64,000 nucleotides of DNA from Devosia sp. (lineage in GTDB: Bacteria > Pseudomonadota > Alphaproteobacteria > Rhizobiales > Devosiaceae). Under the pieces are notes generated by a model. It was not told where the DNA came from. It ran no database searches and saw only the letters and a program-made list of their open reading frames with translations. The DNA lies in contig NZ_JAFKHE010000015.1 in NCBI RefSeq assembly GCF_017307495.1, positions 124,001-188,000 on the forward strand, in the 5' to 3' direction. The position numbers were made by a program, and so were the translations under genes. Numbering within the stretch: the stretch's first letter is position 1; every line of letters starts with the position of its first letter. This document shows, one piece after another, positions 35,593 through 43,774 of the stretch.

Positions 35593-37050
35593 GTGGCGCA
35601 TGACGAGGCTATCTACACCGGCACCGAGCGGCGGCAGGCGCGACGGATCATCGCCAACAACAGGGCGCTGTGCTGGGCCTTCGGGATCGGCGAGGGACTG
35701 CTGGCGGCGCTTTTGATCCTCGGTCCGGCGCTGGTCTACCACGGCACGTTCCTGCACATGGACCTGGCGGAGATGCCGCTCGGCTTCTATCTCGCCTATG
35801 CCGGCATCGTCGGGCTCATCCACGGCGGCTCTTCGGCCGTCTCGGCGGCGCGCTTCCTCGAGCGCGAGCGGCATCCGCACCTGATCCTCACCGAAAGCGT
35901 GCTGGGCTGGACAGCGGCCTTCGCCGTCGCGCTGTTCGTCGCCTTCCTCGTCGGGACGGCGGGCGACCTGTCGCGCGTGTCGCTGATCTCGGCCTATGTG
36001 ATCGGGCTGCCGACCCTGCTGCTGGCGCGCAGCGCCGGCTATGCCGCGCTCACCGTGCGCATCCGCGCCGGCCGGCTGCAGTTCCAGAAGGTCGCCGTCG
36101 TCGGCGCCCGCTCGGATACCGTGCGCTTCCTGCTCAACGGCAACCTGTGGAAGGCGGGCTACCGCCTCGCTGGCACGCTCTATACCGACGACGCGCGCGA
36201 GGCCGACGGGCGCGTCAATCGCCCGGCCATCGTCGAGTTCGCCCAGCAATGGGTGGCCAGGGGAGCCGAGTTCATCGTCATCGTCGGCGACATCGGCGAC
36301 ATCGACGGGCTCGAGCGCATCGCCAACGAGCTCAAGCGCTACGCCATCAACGTGGTCTGCGTGCCGGCCACCGACAATGTCAGCTTCAAGTTCCTCGACG
36401 TCGTGCCGATCGGGCCGAACAACGCCGTGCGTTTCCTCAAGAAGCCGATGGGCGACGGCTCGGTGCTGCTGAAGCGGGCGCTCGACCTCGCCGTGGCCGG
36501 GCTCGGCCTGCTGCTGGTCGCGCCGCTGCTGGTCGTCGTCGCCCTGCTGATCAAGCTCGACAGCCCCGGCCCGGTGATCTTCCGCCAGGAGCGGCGCGGC
36601 TTCAATGGCGAGACCTTCCACATCTGGAAGTTCCGCTCGATGCGCGTCACCGAGAGCGGCCGCGACATGGTGCAGGTGCGTGGCGCCGGCGACAGCCGTA
36701 TCACCCGGATCGGCGCCTTCATCCGCCGCACCTCGATCGACGAGCTGCCGCAGCTCATCAACGTGCTGCGCGGCGAGATGAGCCTCGTCGGCCCGCGCCC
36801 GCATGCCCTCGTGCACGACGACGAACTCGGCGAGCAGCTGGCCAGCTACGCCCACCGCCAGCGCATCAAGCCGGGCATCACCGGCTGGGCGCAGGTCAAC
36901 GGTTATCGCGGCGAGACCTCGACCTTCGAGCAGATCGAGGGGCGCACCCGGCATGACTTGTTCTACATCGACAACTGGTCGATCTTCCTCGATTGCTGGA
37001 TCATCGTATTGACCGTTTTCTCGGCCAAGACCCGGCGCAACGCCGTCTGA
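35593..37050 (+). CDS. Undecaprenyl-phosphate sugar-1-phosphate transferase (WcaJ/WbaP family)
   Basis: A 485-residue priming enzyme that moves a hexose-1-phosphate from a nucleotide sugar to undecaprenyl phosphate. Four N-terminal helices (about 20-150) and a CoA-binding-like central domain (KVAVVGARSDTVRFLL) precede the catalytic domain: RALDLAVAGLGLLLVAPLL, DSPGPVIFRQERRGFNG, FHIWKFRSM, RRTSIDELPQLINVL, MSLVGPRPH and KPGITGWAQVNGYRG. The start GTG 35593 has GAGG ten bases upstream and yields MAHDEAIYTGTERR; an ATG-like extension to 35506 has no ribosome site. It starts assembly of the exopolysaccharide. Confidence 0.92.
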   Translation: MAHDEAIYTGTERRQARRIIANNRALCWAFGIGEGLLAALLILGPALVYHGTFLHMDLAEMPLGFYLAYAGIVGLIHGGSSAVSAARFLERERHPHLILTESVLGWTAAFAVALFVAFLVGTAGDLSRVSLISAYVIGLPTLLLARSAGYAALTVRIRAGRLQFQKVAVVGARSDTVRFLLNGNLWKAGYRLAGTLYTDDAREADGRVNRPAIVEFAQQWVARGAEFIVIVGDIGDIDGLERIANELKRYAINVVCVPATDNVSFKFLDVVPIGPNNAVRFLKKPMGDGSVLLKRALDLAVAGLGLLLVAPLLVVVALLIKLDSPGPVIFRQERRGFNGETFHIWKFRSMRVTESGRDMVQVRGAGDSRITRIGAFIRRTSIDELPQLINVLRGEMSLVGPRPHALVHDDELGEQLASYAHRQRIKPGITGWAQVNGYRGETSTFEQIEGRTRHDLFYIDNWSIFLDCWIIVLTVFSAKTRRNAV

Positions 37051-37063
37051 CCGGGAAACGCCA

Positions 37064-37540
37064 TTGCTCCGCCGCCTGCTGCCGATCCTTGCCTGGCTCC
37101 TGCTGGCCGCCATCGCCTTCGTGACGCTGTCCCCGATCGGGTTCAGGCCGGAGAGCGGGCTGTCGCCCAACTACGAGCGCTTCGCGGCCTTCGCCGCCGT
37201 CGGGCTGATGTTCGCGCTCGCCTATCCACGGCATATCTGGCTGGTGCTGCTGCTGGTGCTCGGCGCCGCCATCGCCTTCGAGGCCCTGCAACTGGTGACG
37301 GCCGGCCGGCACGGCCGGTTGTGGGATCTGGTCGTCAAACTGCTGGGCGGCGGCATCGGCATCGCGGCCGGCGCAGTGCTGCGGTGGGTGTGGACGCGCA
37401 TGGTGGGACTTGGCGATGCAACCTCGCCTGGTCTCACCATCCGGCCCTGCAGTTCACCACCGGGTCATCCCCGCGAAAGCGGGGACCTCTGTTTTGGGAG
37501 GCGCCATCGCAAACGGAGGTTCCCGCTTTCGCGGGAATGA
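37064..37540 (+). CDS. VanZ-like membrane protein with repeat-derived C-terminus
   Basis: A 158-residue frame with a TTG start 13 bases after the priming transferase. It has four hydrophobic helices and VanZ-like features (LSPIGFRPESG, AIAFEALQLVTAGRHGRLWDLVVK). From about residue 133 the reading frame runs into a palindromic repeat (37462-37543), giving an odd basic tail (HPRESGDLCFGRRHRKRRF). A normal VanZ protein of this type would end near residue 120-130. The role is unknown; VanZ-like proteins are frequent at the ends of polysaccharide loci. Confidence 0.7.
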   Translation: MLRRLLPILAWLLLAAIAFVTLSPIGFRPESGLSPNYERFAAFAAVGLMFALAYPRHIWLVLLLVLGAAIAFEALQLVTAGRHGRLWDLVVKLLGGGIGIAAGAVLRWVWTRMVGLGDATSPGLTIRPCSSPPGHPRESGDLCFGRRHRKRRFPLSRE

Positions 37541-37543
37541 CCC
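37462..37543. repeat. Palindromic repeat, GGTCATCCCCGCGAAAGCGG type
   Basis: Outer arms GGTCATCCCCGCGAAAGCGG and its near-complement CCGCTTTCGCGGGAATGACC flank a core of about 40 bases. This arm family differs from the CCCTCTCCCC repeats elsewhere in the window. It overlaps the 3' end of the VanZ-like reading frame. Confidence 0.85.
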
Positions 37544-37599
37544 CGTGTGTGTGGTGCGCGCTCGGGGGCCTTTGCCCGGCGCCGCCTGTCGATGCCGGC

Positions 37600-37791
37600 C
37601 TACTCCTCCTTCGGCTCGTCCTTCAGCCACTCGTCGAAGCGACGTTCGCGGCGATGCTGGTCGAGGGCCCTGAGGTAGTACTCGTCGTGGCGGCCATGCG
37701 GGCGACCGTCCTGCTCCCACAGGAAATACGCCGTCCGGCGCACCGCCTCCCGGAATGCCTCGTCCTCTTGTGCAGGATTCCCCCTGGTCAT
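37600..37791 (-). CDS. DUF2934 family small protein
   Basis: A 63-residue protein from ATG 37791, preceded by GAGGTGAGG. It reads EAFREAVRRTAYFLWEQDGRPHGRHDEYYLRAL, cited here only in part as AVRRTAYFLWEQDGRP and HDEYYLRAL, matching the DUF2934 pattern (AY-x-LWE-x2-GRP-x-G-x4-WL-x-A) with Tyr in place of Trp. The rest is highly charged. DUF2934 proteins are short and of unknown function. The frame is open upstream to 37878, but no start there has a ribosome site. Confidence 0.8.
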   Translation of the reverse strand: MTRGNPAQEDEAFREAVRRTAYFLWEQDGRPHGRHDEYYLRALDQHRRERRFDEWLKDEPKEE

Positions 37792-37944
37792 TTGCCTCAC
37801 CTCGGGCACGCTTTGGGCAACGTCGACGGCGCCTCGGCGGTTGCATCGCTGCAACAGGATGCAACAGGCTTGTGGCATTTAGACGAAAGGTGGTCTTGCG
37901 ACAGGCTCAAGTGCCTTGAATGGAACGCAAAACAGCGCGATTGA

Positions 37945-37959
37945 AGTAGTCTTACTACT
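37945..37959. promoter_or_regulatory. Inverted repeat upstream of the ABC exporter pair
   Basis: AGTAGT, three bases, ACTACT: a perfect 15-base inverted repeat in an AT-richer 240-base spacer between the DUF2934 gene and the exporter operon. It could be an operator. The regulator is unknown and none is encoded next door. Confidence 0.4.
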
Positions 37960-38031
37960 CTTTGTTGGGGTCGAGTCCGTCGCCGGAGGAGGCTAGGCGG
38001 GCCGACCGAATTTCATGTCTGGGTCCCTAAA

Positions 38032-39882
38032 TTGAGCTCGAATGCTCCGCAGAGCGCCTATTCGCCTGGCGACGCCATGTCACATGTCATCGCGGCGCAG
38101 GCCGGCAAAGGGCTGAGCACCCTGTGGCGCATCATGGTGCTCACCTGGCGCCATCCGTGGATGGTGATCATCACCATCCTCTCGTGCTTCATATCCTCGG
38201 CCCTGCAGCTGTGGACGCCCGTCCTGCTCGGACAGGCGGTGGACCGTGCCGAGGGTGTGCTGGATGGCGGCGTCGGCGCCGCCGACGCCTTGTGGACGAT
38301 CGCGATGATCCTGCTGGTCGTCTCGATCCTGCGCGGCCTGTTCACGATGTCGATGAACTATTTCGGCGAGGCCGTGGGTCACCACACTGCGTACGAGCTC
38401 CGCCTGGCGGTCTACGAGAAGATCCAGCGGCTCAGCTTCTCGTACCATGACAAGGTGCATACGGGCGACCTGATCACGGTCGGCATGCTCGACCTCGAAG
38501 GCGTGCGCATGTTCTTTGCCACCGGCCTGCTGCGCGTCATTCTGCTCGGTACGCTGATCGGCGTCGGCGCCTACATGCTGATCTCGACCGACTGGGTCCT
38601 TGGCCTGCTCGCGCTGAGCTTCGCGCCGTTCGTCGCCGTGAATTCCTCGATCACCCAGCTCAGGCTGCGCGCGACCTGGCTGACGCTCCAGGAAATGCTG
38701 CAGAACCTCAGCCGGGTGATGGAAGAGAACCTGGGCGGCATCCGCGTCGTCCGCGCCTTCGCGGGCGGCCGGCACGAGATGCACAAGTACAACGAGGCCT
38801 CCGACGCGGCGCTCGAACTCGCGCACGAGCGCGTCAACATCCGGGTCAACTCGACTTCGCTGATGAATGTCAGCTTCTTCATCTCGATGGGCCTCGTGCT
38901 GTGGTACGGCGGCGAGCGCGTCATGGCCGGGCAGATGACGGTCGGCACGCTGGCGGCCTTCCTCACCTTCATGACGATCCTGCAGATGCCGGTGCGCCAG
39001 CTCGGGTTGCTGGTCAACTCGTTCGCCCGTGCCTCCACCTGCGGCAACCGGCTGTTTGCCTTCCTCGACCTCGATGTCGAGATCAAGGACGAGCCCGGCG
39101 CCAAGCCGCTGAAGCTGGGCGAGGGCACGCTGCGCTTCGAGAATGTCGACTTCGCCTATCCGTCGGCGCCGTTCCGTCCGGTGCTCTCGGGCATCTCGTT
39201 CGAGGCGAGGAAGGGCGAGACCATCGGCATCGTCGGCCGTCCGGGGTCGGGCAAGTCGACCATCGCGCATCTCATCCCGCGCTTCTACGATGTCACCGGC
39301 GGCCGCGTCACCATCGACGGGCAGGACGTGCGGGCGCTGACGCTCGCCAGCCTGCGCCAGGCCGTCGCCGTGGTGCAGCAGGACAGCTTCCTGTTCACCA
39401 CCAACATCGAGAACAACATCGCCTATGGCGATCCGTGGGCCAAGGAAGCCCGCATCGCCCGGGCCTCGGAGTTCGCGCAACTGCACAACTACATCATCGG
39501 CCTGCCGACCGGCTATGAGACCATCGTGGGCGAACGCGGCGTGTCGCTCTCGGGCGGGCAGCGCCAGCGCCTCAACATCGCCCGCTCGCTGATGCTCCGC
39601 CCCGCCGTGATGGTGTTCGACGACAGTACCGCCGCGGTCGACGCCGGCACCGAGCAGCGCATCCGCACGGCGATGAAGCGCTTCGCCAGGGACCGCGTCA
39701 CCCTCATCATCTCGCACCGGCTGAGCTCGCTCATGCATGCCGACCAGATCCTGTTCATCGACGAGGGCAGGGTCGTCGAACGCGGCACGCATGAGGAACT
39801 GCTCGCACTGGGCGGCCGCTACCGGGCCCTTTACGACCTCCAGGTGAAGCCTGGCGACGACCAGCTGGAGGCGGCCGAATGA
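38032..39882 (+). CDS. ABC exporter half-transporter A (degenerate catalytic residue)
   Basis: A 616-residue fusion of a six-helix transmembrane domain and an ATPase domain. Walker A is GRPGSGKS near 401-409, the signature LSGGQ is intact at 506-510, but the residue after the Walker B Asp530 is Asp531, not the catalytic Glu (VFDDSTAAVD). The H-loop ISHRLSS is present. It pairs with the next gene, which overlaps by four bases, as an asymmetric heterodimeric multidrug- or lipid-type exporter. The start is uncertain: TTG 38032, or ATG 38077 (MSHVIAAQAG); neither has a clear ribosome site. Confidence 0.92.
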   Translation: MSSNAPQSAYSPGDAMSHVIAAQAGKGLSTLWRIMVLTWRHPWMVIITILSCFISSALQLWTPVLLGQAVDRAEGVLDGGVGAADALWTIAMILLVVSILRGLFTMSMNYFGEAVGHHTAYELRLAVYEKIQRLSFSYHDKVHTGDLITVGMLDLEGVRMFFATGLLRVILLGTLIGVGAYMLISTDWVLGLLALSFAPFVAVNSSITQLRLRATWLTLQEMLQNLSRVMEENLGGIRVVRAFAGGRHEMHKYNEASDAALELAHERVNIRVNSTSLMNVSFFISMGLVLWYGGERVMAGQMTVGTLAAFLTFMTILQMPVRQLGLLVNSFARASTCGNRLFAFLDLDVEIKDEPGAKPLKLGEGTLRFENVDFAYPSAPFRPVLSGISFEARKGETIGIVGRPGSGKSTIAHLIPRFYDVTGGRVTIDGQDVRALTLASLRQAVAVVQQDSFLFTTNIENNIAYGDPWAKEARIARASEFAQLHNYIIGLPTGYETIVGERGVSLSGGQRQRLNIARSLMLRPAVMVFDDSTAAVDAGTEQRIRTAMKRFARDRVTLIISHRLSSLMHADQILFIDEGRVVERGTHEELLALGGRYRALYDLQVKPGDDQLEAAE

Positions 39883-41786
39883 CCGAGGCGACGCTCAACA
39901 CCGAAGACGACAGCGAAGACCGCAACCGCCGTCCGCCCCGCGCAGTGGTCGGCTCCAGCCTCGACCGCGAGGAGGAGGTGTTCGGCAAGGCCTACGATCC
40001 CAGGATCGTGCGCCGCATCTGGGCTTTCGTGAAGCCGTACCGCAGCCAGATCTACCTGTCGGTGGCCGCCGTCCTCGCCTTCACGCTCACCCAGCTCGCC
40101 TTCCCGCTGGTGATCCGCTACGCCATCGACAACGGCATGGCGCAGGGCGGCGGCGGGCGCTCGGTGCTGCTCTGGTGCATCGCCGGCTTCGCCGGCCTCA
40201 TCGCCATCAACTTCGCCGCCTCCTGGGTGCAGGAGACGGTGGTCGGCAAGGCCGCCGAGAACGTGCTGTTCGACATGCGCCGCGCCATGTTCGCCCACCT
40301 GCAGCGCGTGTCGCTGAGCTGGATGGACAAGACCGAGGTCGGCCGCCTCATGTCGCGCCTGATGGGCGACGTGAACTCGATGCAGGAATTCCTCGAGACC
40401 TCCGTGCTCTCGGTCGGCGACATCGTGCTGCTGTTCGGCATCGTCGGCGTCCTGCTCTGGCTCGATCCGCTGCTCGGCGCCATCACCATGGCGACCATGC
40501 CGATCCTGTTCATCGTGCGCCTGTTCTGGCTGCCGCCGGCCAAGGTCAGCTTCATGGCCGCGCACCACACCAATTCGTCCGCCAATGGCGCGCTCGCCGA
40601 AGGCATCAACGGCGTTCGCACCGTGCAGAGCCTCGACCGCCAGCAGGTCAATTTCGACCTCTACGAGGAAAAGGCCCGCGCGAACCTGCGCGCGCACCTG
40701 CGCGCCGCCAAGTTCGCCCAGGTAATGGTGCCGATCGTCGACACGCTCACCGGCATCTCCATGGCCACGGTGATCGTCGTCGGAGGTCAGATGGTGCTGG
40801 GCCGCCAGCTGGATGTCGGGGTGATGGTGGCGTTCCTGTTCTACATCCAGCGCTTCTTCGACCCGATCCGCTCGCTCACCATGCAGTACTCGGTGTTCCA
40901 GCGCGCCATGTCGTCCGGCACCCGCATCGTCGAAGTGCTCGATGTCCCGGTCAGCATCGAGGACAAGCCGGACGCGGTCGCGCTGAGCCGCGACATGGAC
41001 GGCTCGGTCGAGTTCAGGAACGTCACCTTCGGCTATCGCAAGAACCAGCCGGTGCTCAAGAACGTGAGCTTCCGGGTCAACCCGGGCGAGACCGTCGCCA
41101 TTGTCGGCCCCACCGGCTCGGGCAAGTCGAGCTGCATGTCGCTGGTCCACCGCTTCTACGACGTGTGGGACGGATCGGTGACGGTGGGCGGCCACGACGT
41201 GCGCGACGTCACCCAGGATTCCCTGGGCGCGGAGGTTGCCATGGTGCTGCAGGAGCCGTTCCTGTTCACCGGCTCGGTGATCGAGAACATCCGCTACAAC
41301 AAGCAATCCGCCACCCGCGAGCAGGTGATCGACGCGGCCAGGGCGGTGGGTGCGCACGATTTCATCATGTCGCTGGCCGATGGCTACGACACCAAGCTCG
41401 AGCAGCGCGGCGGCAACCTTTCGCTGGGCCAGCGCCAGCTCATCAGCTTCGCCCGGGCTCTCGTCGCGGACGCCAAGATCCTCGTCCTCGACGAGGCGAC
41501 GGCGAACATCGACAGCTACACCGAGATGCTGATCCAGAAGGCGCTGAAGCGCCTGCTCGAGGGCCGCACCGGCCTTGTCATCGCCCACCGCCTCGCCACC
41601 ATCCGCGGCGCCGACCGCATCATCGTGCTGCAGAACGGCGAACTGCTGGAGTCGGGCAACCACGACCAGCTCATGGAAAAGCAGGGCCTCTACTCGCGCC
41701 TCTACACCATGAACTACTCGAGCTTCGACGACCTCCCCGAGAACGCCGAGGACATGGTCGCGACCGCGGTGGGCAAGGCGACCTGA
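39879..41786 (+). CDS. ABC exporter half-transporter B (degenerate signature motif)
   Basis: A 635-residue half-transporter starting inside the stop of its partner (ATGA). After a charged N-terminus of about 50 residues there are six helices, then Walker A GPTGSGKSS, a degenerate signature LSLGQ at 514-518 instead of LSGGQ, and an intact Walker B with catalytic Glu539 (VLDEATANID). Combined with partner A, the site made of B's Walker motifs and A's LSGGQ is complete, and the other site lacks both catalytic Glu and a normal signature. That is the TM287/288, BmrCD and TmrAB arrangement. Substrate unknown. Confidence 0.93.
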   Translation: MTEATLNTEDDSEDRNRRPPRAVVGSSLDREEEVFGKAYDPRIVRRIWAFVKPYRSQIYLSVAAVLAFTLTQLAFPLVIRYAIDNGMAQGGGGRSVLLWCIAGFAGLIAINFAASWVQETVVGKAAENVLFDMRRAMFAHLQRVSLSWMDKTEVGRLMSRLMGDVNSMQEFLETSVLSVGDIVLLFGIVGVLLWLDPLLGAITMATMPILFIVRLFWLPPAKVSFMAAHHTNSSANGALAEGINGVRTVQSLDRQQVNFDLYEEKARANLRAHLRAAKFAQVMVPIVDTLTGISMATVIVVGGQMVLGRQLDVGVMVAFLFYIQRFFDPIRSLTMQYSVFQRAMSSGTRIVEVLDVPVSIEDKPDAVALSRDMDGSVEFRNVTFGYRKNQPVLKNVSFRVNPGETVAIVGPTGSGKSSCMSLVHRFYDVWDGSVTVGGHDVRDVTQDSLGAEVAMVLQEPFLFTGSVIENIRYNKQSATREQVIDAARAVGAHDFIMSLADGYDTKLEQRGGNLSLGQRQLISFARALVADAKILVLDEATANIDSYTEMLIQKALKRLLEGRTGLVIAHRLATIRGADRIIVLQNGELLESGNHDQLMEKQGLYSRLYTMNYSSFDDLPENAEDMVATAVGKAT

Positions 41787-41828
41787 CCAAGGCGCCAGGG
41801 CCCCGCGGCCGCGCACAAAGACCGCTGA

Positions 41829-42115
41829 AAGGCCCTACGCGGTCGTTTCGTCTATGGCGCCAGCCAGCAGCCGCTCGACTCCGCTTTCCGTATCCCCGCC
41901 GCCTCCCGCTGCCTCCACTCGGCCACCGGCCTGCCGTTCAGCATGGCGCAGCAGCAGAGGGGCGCTGCTCCTGCCGTCCAGACCGCGACGAGACCCCGGG
42001 CGGCCCCGTCGTCACCCCGCCAACCACGACGCCGCCGCCCACCGACGATGAGGGTGGCGACTGCGCCGGCCACAGCAATCACAATCCGGGCAACTCGCAG
42101 AACTGCAGTCACTAG
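41829..42115 (+). pseudogene. Possible frameshifted small secreted-protein remnant
   Basis: One frame from about 41829 reads protein-like text (RFVYGASQQPLDSAFRIPAA, then SATGLPFSMAQQQ) but has no start codon. A second frame carries on to a stop at 42115 with PVVTPPTTTPPPTDDEGGD and CAGHSNHNPGNSQNC. Together they look like one decayed gene with a frameshift near 41990-42005. I do not recognise the parent. It is equally possible that this 464-base spacer (41787-42250) is simply GC-rich non-coding DNA. Confidence 0.27.
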
Positions 42116-42250
42116 GTCGCGGCCCGTCGGCTCCAGCCCAGCGCCGTGATCACCGTTCCTCCCGATGCCCAGCGGGGCGATTGAGCTGGATCAGGGCAGG
42201 CCGCTGCGCCACGGGATAGGGATACCCATCCATCGCGAAGGAGGTGCGGC

Positions 42251-42655
42251 ATGCTTGAATACACGATCGAGGCCAGTCGTCCGAACGGGGAAGGCGGCGC
42301 CGCCGTTTCTCATGGTGCCAGCGTCGTGCTGGATACGACCCTGGCCGGGCGCCCGGACGCGTTCAACCCCGTGGAACTGCTGCTCGCGGCGCTTGCTGCC
42401 TGCATGCTCAAGGGGGTCGAACGGTCGGCGCCGATGATCAGGTTCGAGTTCCGCTCGGCCTCCGTCAAGCTGCATGCCGTTCGACAGGATGCCCCGCCCA
42501 AGCTGGTTTCGATCGACTACGAGCTGGCCGTCGATACCGATGAGCCGGAGCGCCGGCTCGAACTGTTGCATAGCAACGTCATCAAGTACGGCACGATCTC
42601 CAACACGCTCGCTGCGGCCGTTCCGCTCACCGGAACGATCCGTCGCGCCACCTGA
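42251..42655 (+). CDS. OsmC family protein with a single conserved Cys
   Basis: A 134-residue OsmC/Ohr-fold protein with a strong ribosome site (GGAGG). The family helix is NPVELLLAALAACMLKGVE, with Cys51 as the first active-site cysteine. The second peroxidatic-pair cysteine is absent: the later helix reads HSNVIKYGTISNTLAAAV. Members of this KYGTISNT subgroup keep one cysteine, so a dithiol peroxidase cycle like that of Ohr is doubtful. A role in thiol or peroxide stress is possible. It stands alone between the ABC exporter and a minus-strand gene. Confidence 0.87.
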   Translation: MLEYTIEASRPNGEGGAAVSHGASVVLDTTLAGRPDAFNPVELLLAALAACMLKGVERSAPMIRFEFRSASVKLHAVRQDAPPKLVSIDYELAVDTDEPERRLELLHSNVIKYGTISNTLAAAVPLTGTIRRAT

Positions 42656-42708
42656 CGGCAGCGCCGGAAGGCGCGTGGGCCCTGCCGGAGCCGGAGCGCC
42701 TGCGCAGG

Positions 42709-43350
42709 CTATTGCGCGTCCGCCGCTGCCTCGGGCGGCTTGTGGACGCGGGCGCCCTTGAGCGCTTCCTTGTAGAGCCCTTCGTCGGGCAATGGCGCAT
42801 ACTGGATGTGGAACAGTGCCGTGTTTGGTCCGGTGATCGGGAACATCTCGTTGGACTCGGTTGAGCTGACCACCAGCATTGCGTCCATCAGGGCGCGGTC
42901 ATAACCCAGCGTGGCGAGGTACCAGGCCGCCGCGGCGACGCCCTCGTCGGGAATGGCCACGGTGACCATCGAGGTGCGGTAGAACGGCATGTGCAGCGAG
43001 ACCACGCCGTTGGCGTAGAGCCTCGAGCCGCCCAGCCACAGGAACGCGCAGGCCGAAAAGCAGAGCGTGCCCGACGCGTAGGTGGCGAGGTGATGGTCGC
43101 GGACCCACCTGCCGGCCTCGATTGCCGTCATGAAGTCGCCGCCGGGGCTGTGCAGGTAGAGCCCGTCGACCGCGCCCTTGGCCGCATCGAAGGCGTCGCG
43201 GATCTTGGCCAGGTCAGCGCGCTCGATGCTGCCATCGAGCAGGATGGCGCGCAGATCGGCATCGTAGCTGATGGTCGCCGCGCCGCCGGGGAGAGCAAGC
43301 CCGACCACTGCCATCGCGACCGACGATGCAAGACACGCTCGATAGAACAT
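42709..43350 (-). CDS. Exported ClpP/crotonase-fold protein (COG3904-like)
   Basis: A 213-residue protein with a signal peptide (FYRACLASSVAMAVVGLALP). The mature part has LHSPGGDFMTAIEAGRWVRD and then SGTLCFSACAFLWLGGSRL, where the Ser between cysteines occupies the ClpP catalytic-serine position, followed by VSLHMPFYR with a possible catalytic His. This is the COG3904 predicted periplasmic protein family, thought to be protease-like. The start ATG 43350 has AGGG upstream; the longer frame to 43401 lacks one. Substrate unknown. Confidence 0.8.
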   Translation of the reverse strand: MFYRACLASSVAMAVVGLALPGGAATISYDADLRAILLDGSIERADLAKIRDAFDAAKGAVDGLYLHSPGGDFMTAIEAGRWVRDHHLATYASGTLCFSACAFLWLGGSRLYANGVVSLHMPFYRTSMVTVAIPDEGVAAAAWYLATLGYDRALMDAMLVVSSTESNEMFPITGPNTALFHIQYAPLPDEGLYKEALKGARVHKPPEAAADAQ

Positions 43351-43774
43351 CGACACCCTGTCCGTCGTTATGGCCAAACCGGCCGAGCCAGCGCAGAACA
43401 TCGCTTTCTGATCAAAACGAAGGACAATACTGGTGCGAAGGCATGAAAGTCATTATCGCAGCATAGACTACAGATAGATCCGTCTCCACGCAATGAAACG
43501 GACCATTTTCGTCATCCGGCCGCCGCCGGGTGTGGAAGATTTGCGGCGGGCGGCCGGATAGTGCGGCGGACGACCGATGCCAGCTGCCATTATCCATCCG
43601 GAAGGCCGCGCCATTCGTCGGCGACCGGTTGGCTGGCCGGTGCAGCGGGCGCAATCGGTCGGTGCGCCGAGAGCGGCAAAAAACTTTAGCCAAGCTAAAA
43701 TTTCCGCGGGGAGCACCACATTTTCCCCACACAAATCAGGCAGCCGTGCCACACTCTTTTGCACGGGGGCAGAC
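43351..43774. promoter_or_regulatory. Divergent promoter region upstream of putA
   Basis: A 424-base gap between the ClpP-like gene (minus) and putA (plus). It contains a perfect palindrome TTTAGC-CAA-GCTAAA at 43685-43699, extended by AAA and TTT on the outside with one mismatch, about 76 bases upstream of the putA start. This is a likely operator, perhaps for an Lrp-type PutR regulator, as in other alphaproteobacteria; no such gene is adjacent. No other gene is seen here. Confidence 0.5.

Noticed and set aside
40175..42115. Plus-strand frame of 646 codons
   Set aside because: Mostly a shadow of exporter subunit B. Only its last ~40 codons look protein-like and they are reported as a possible remnant.
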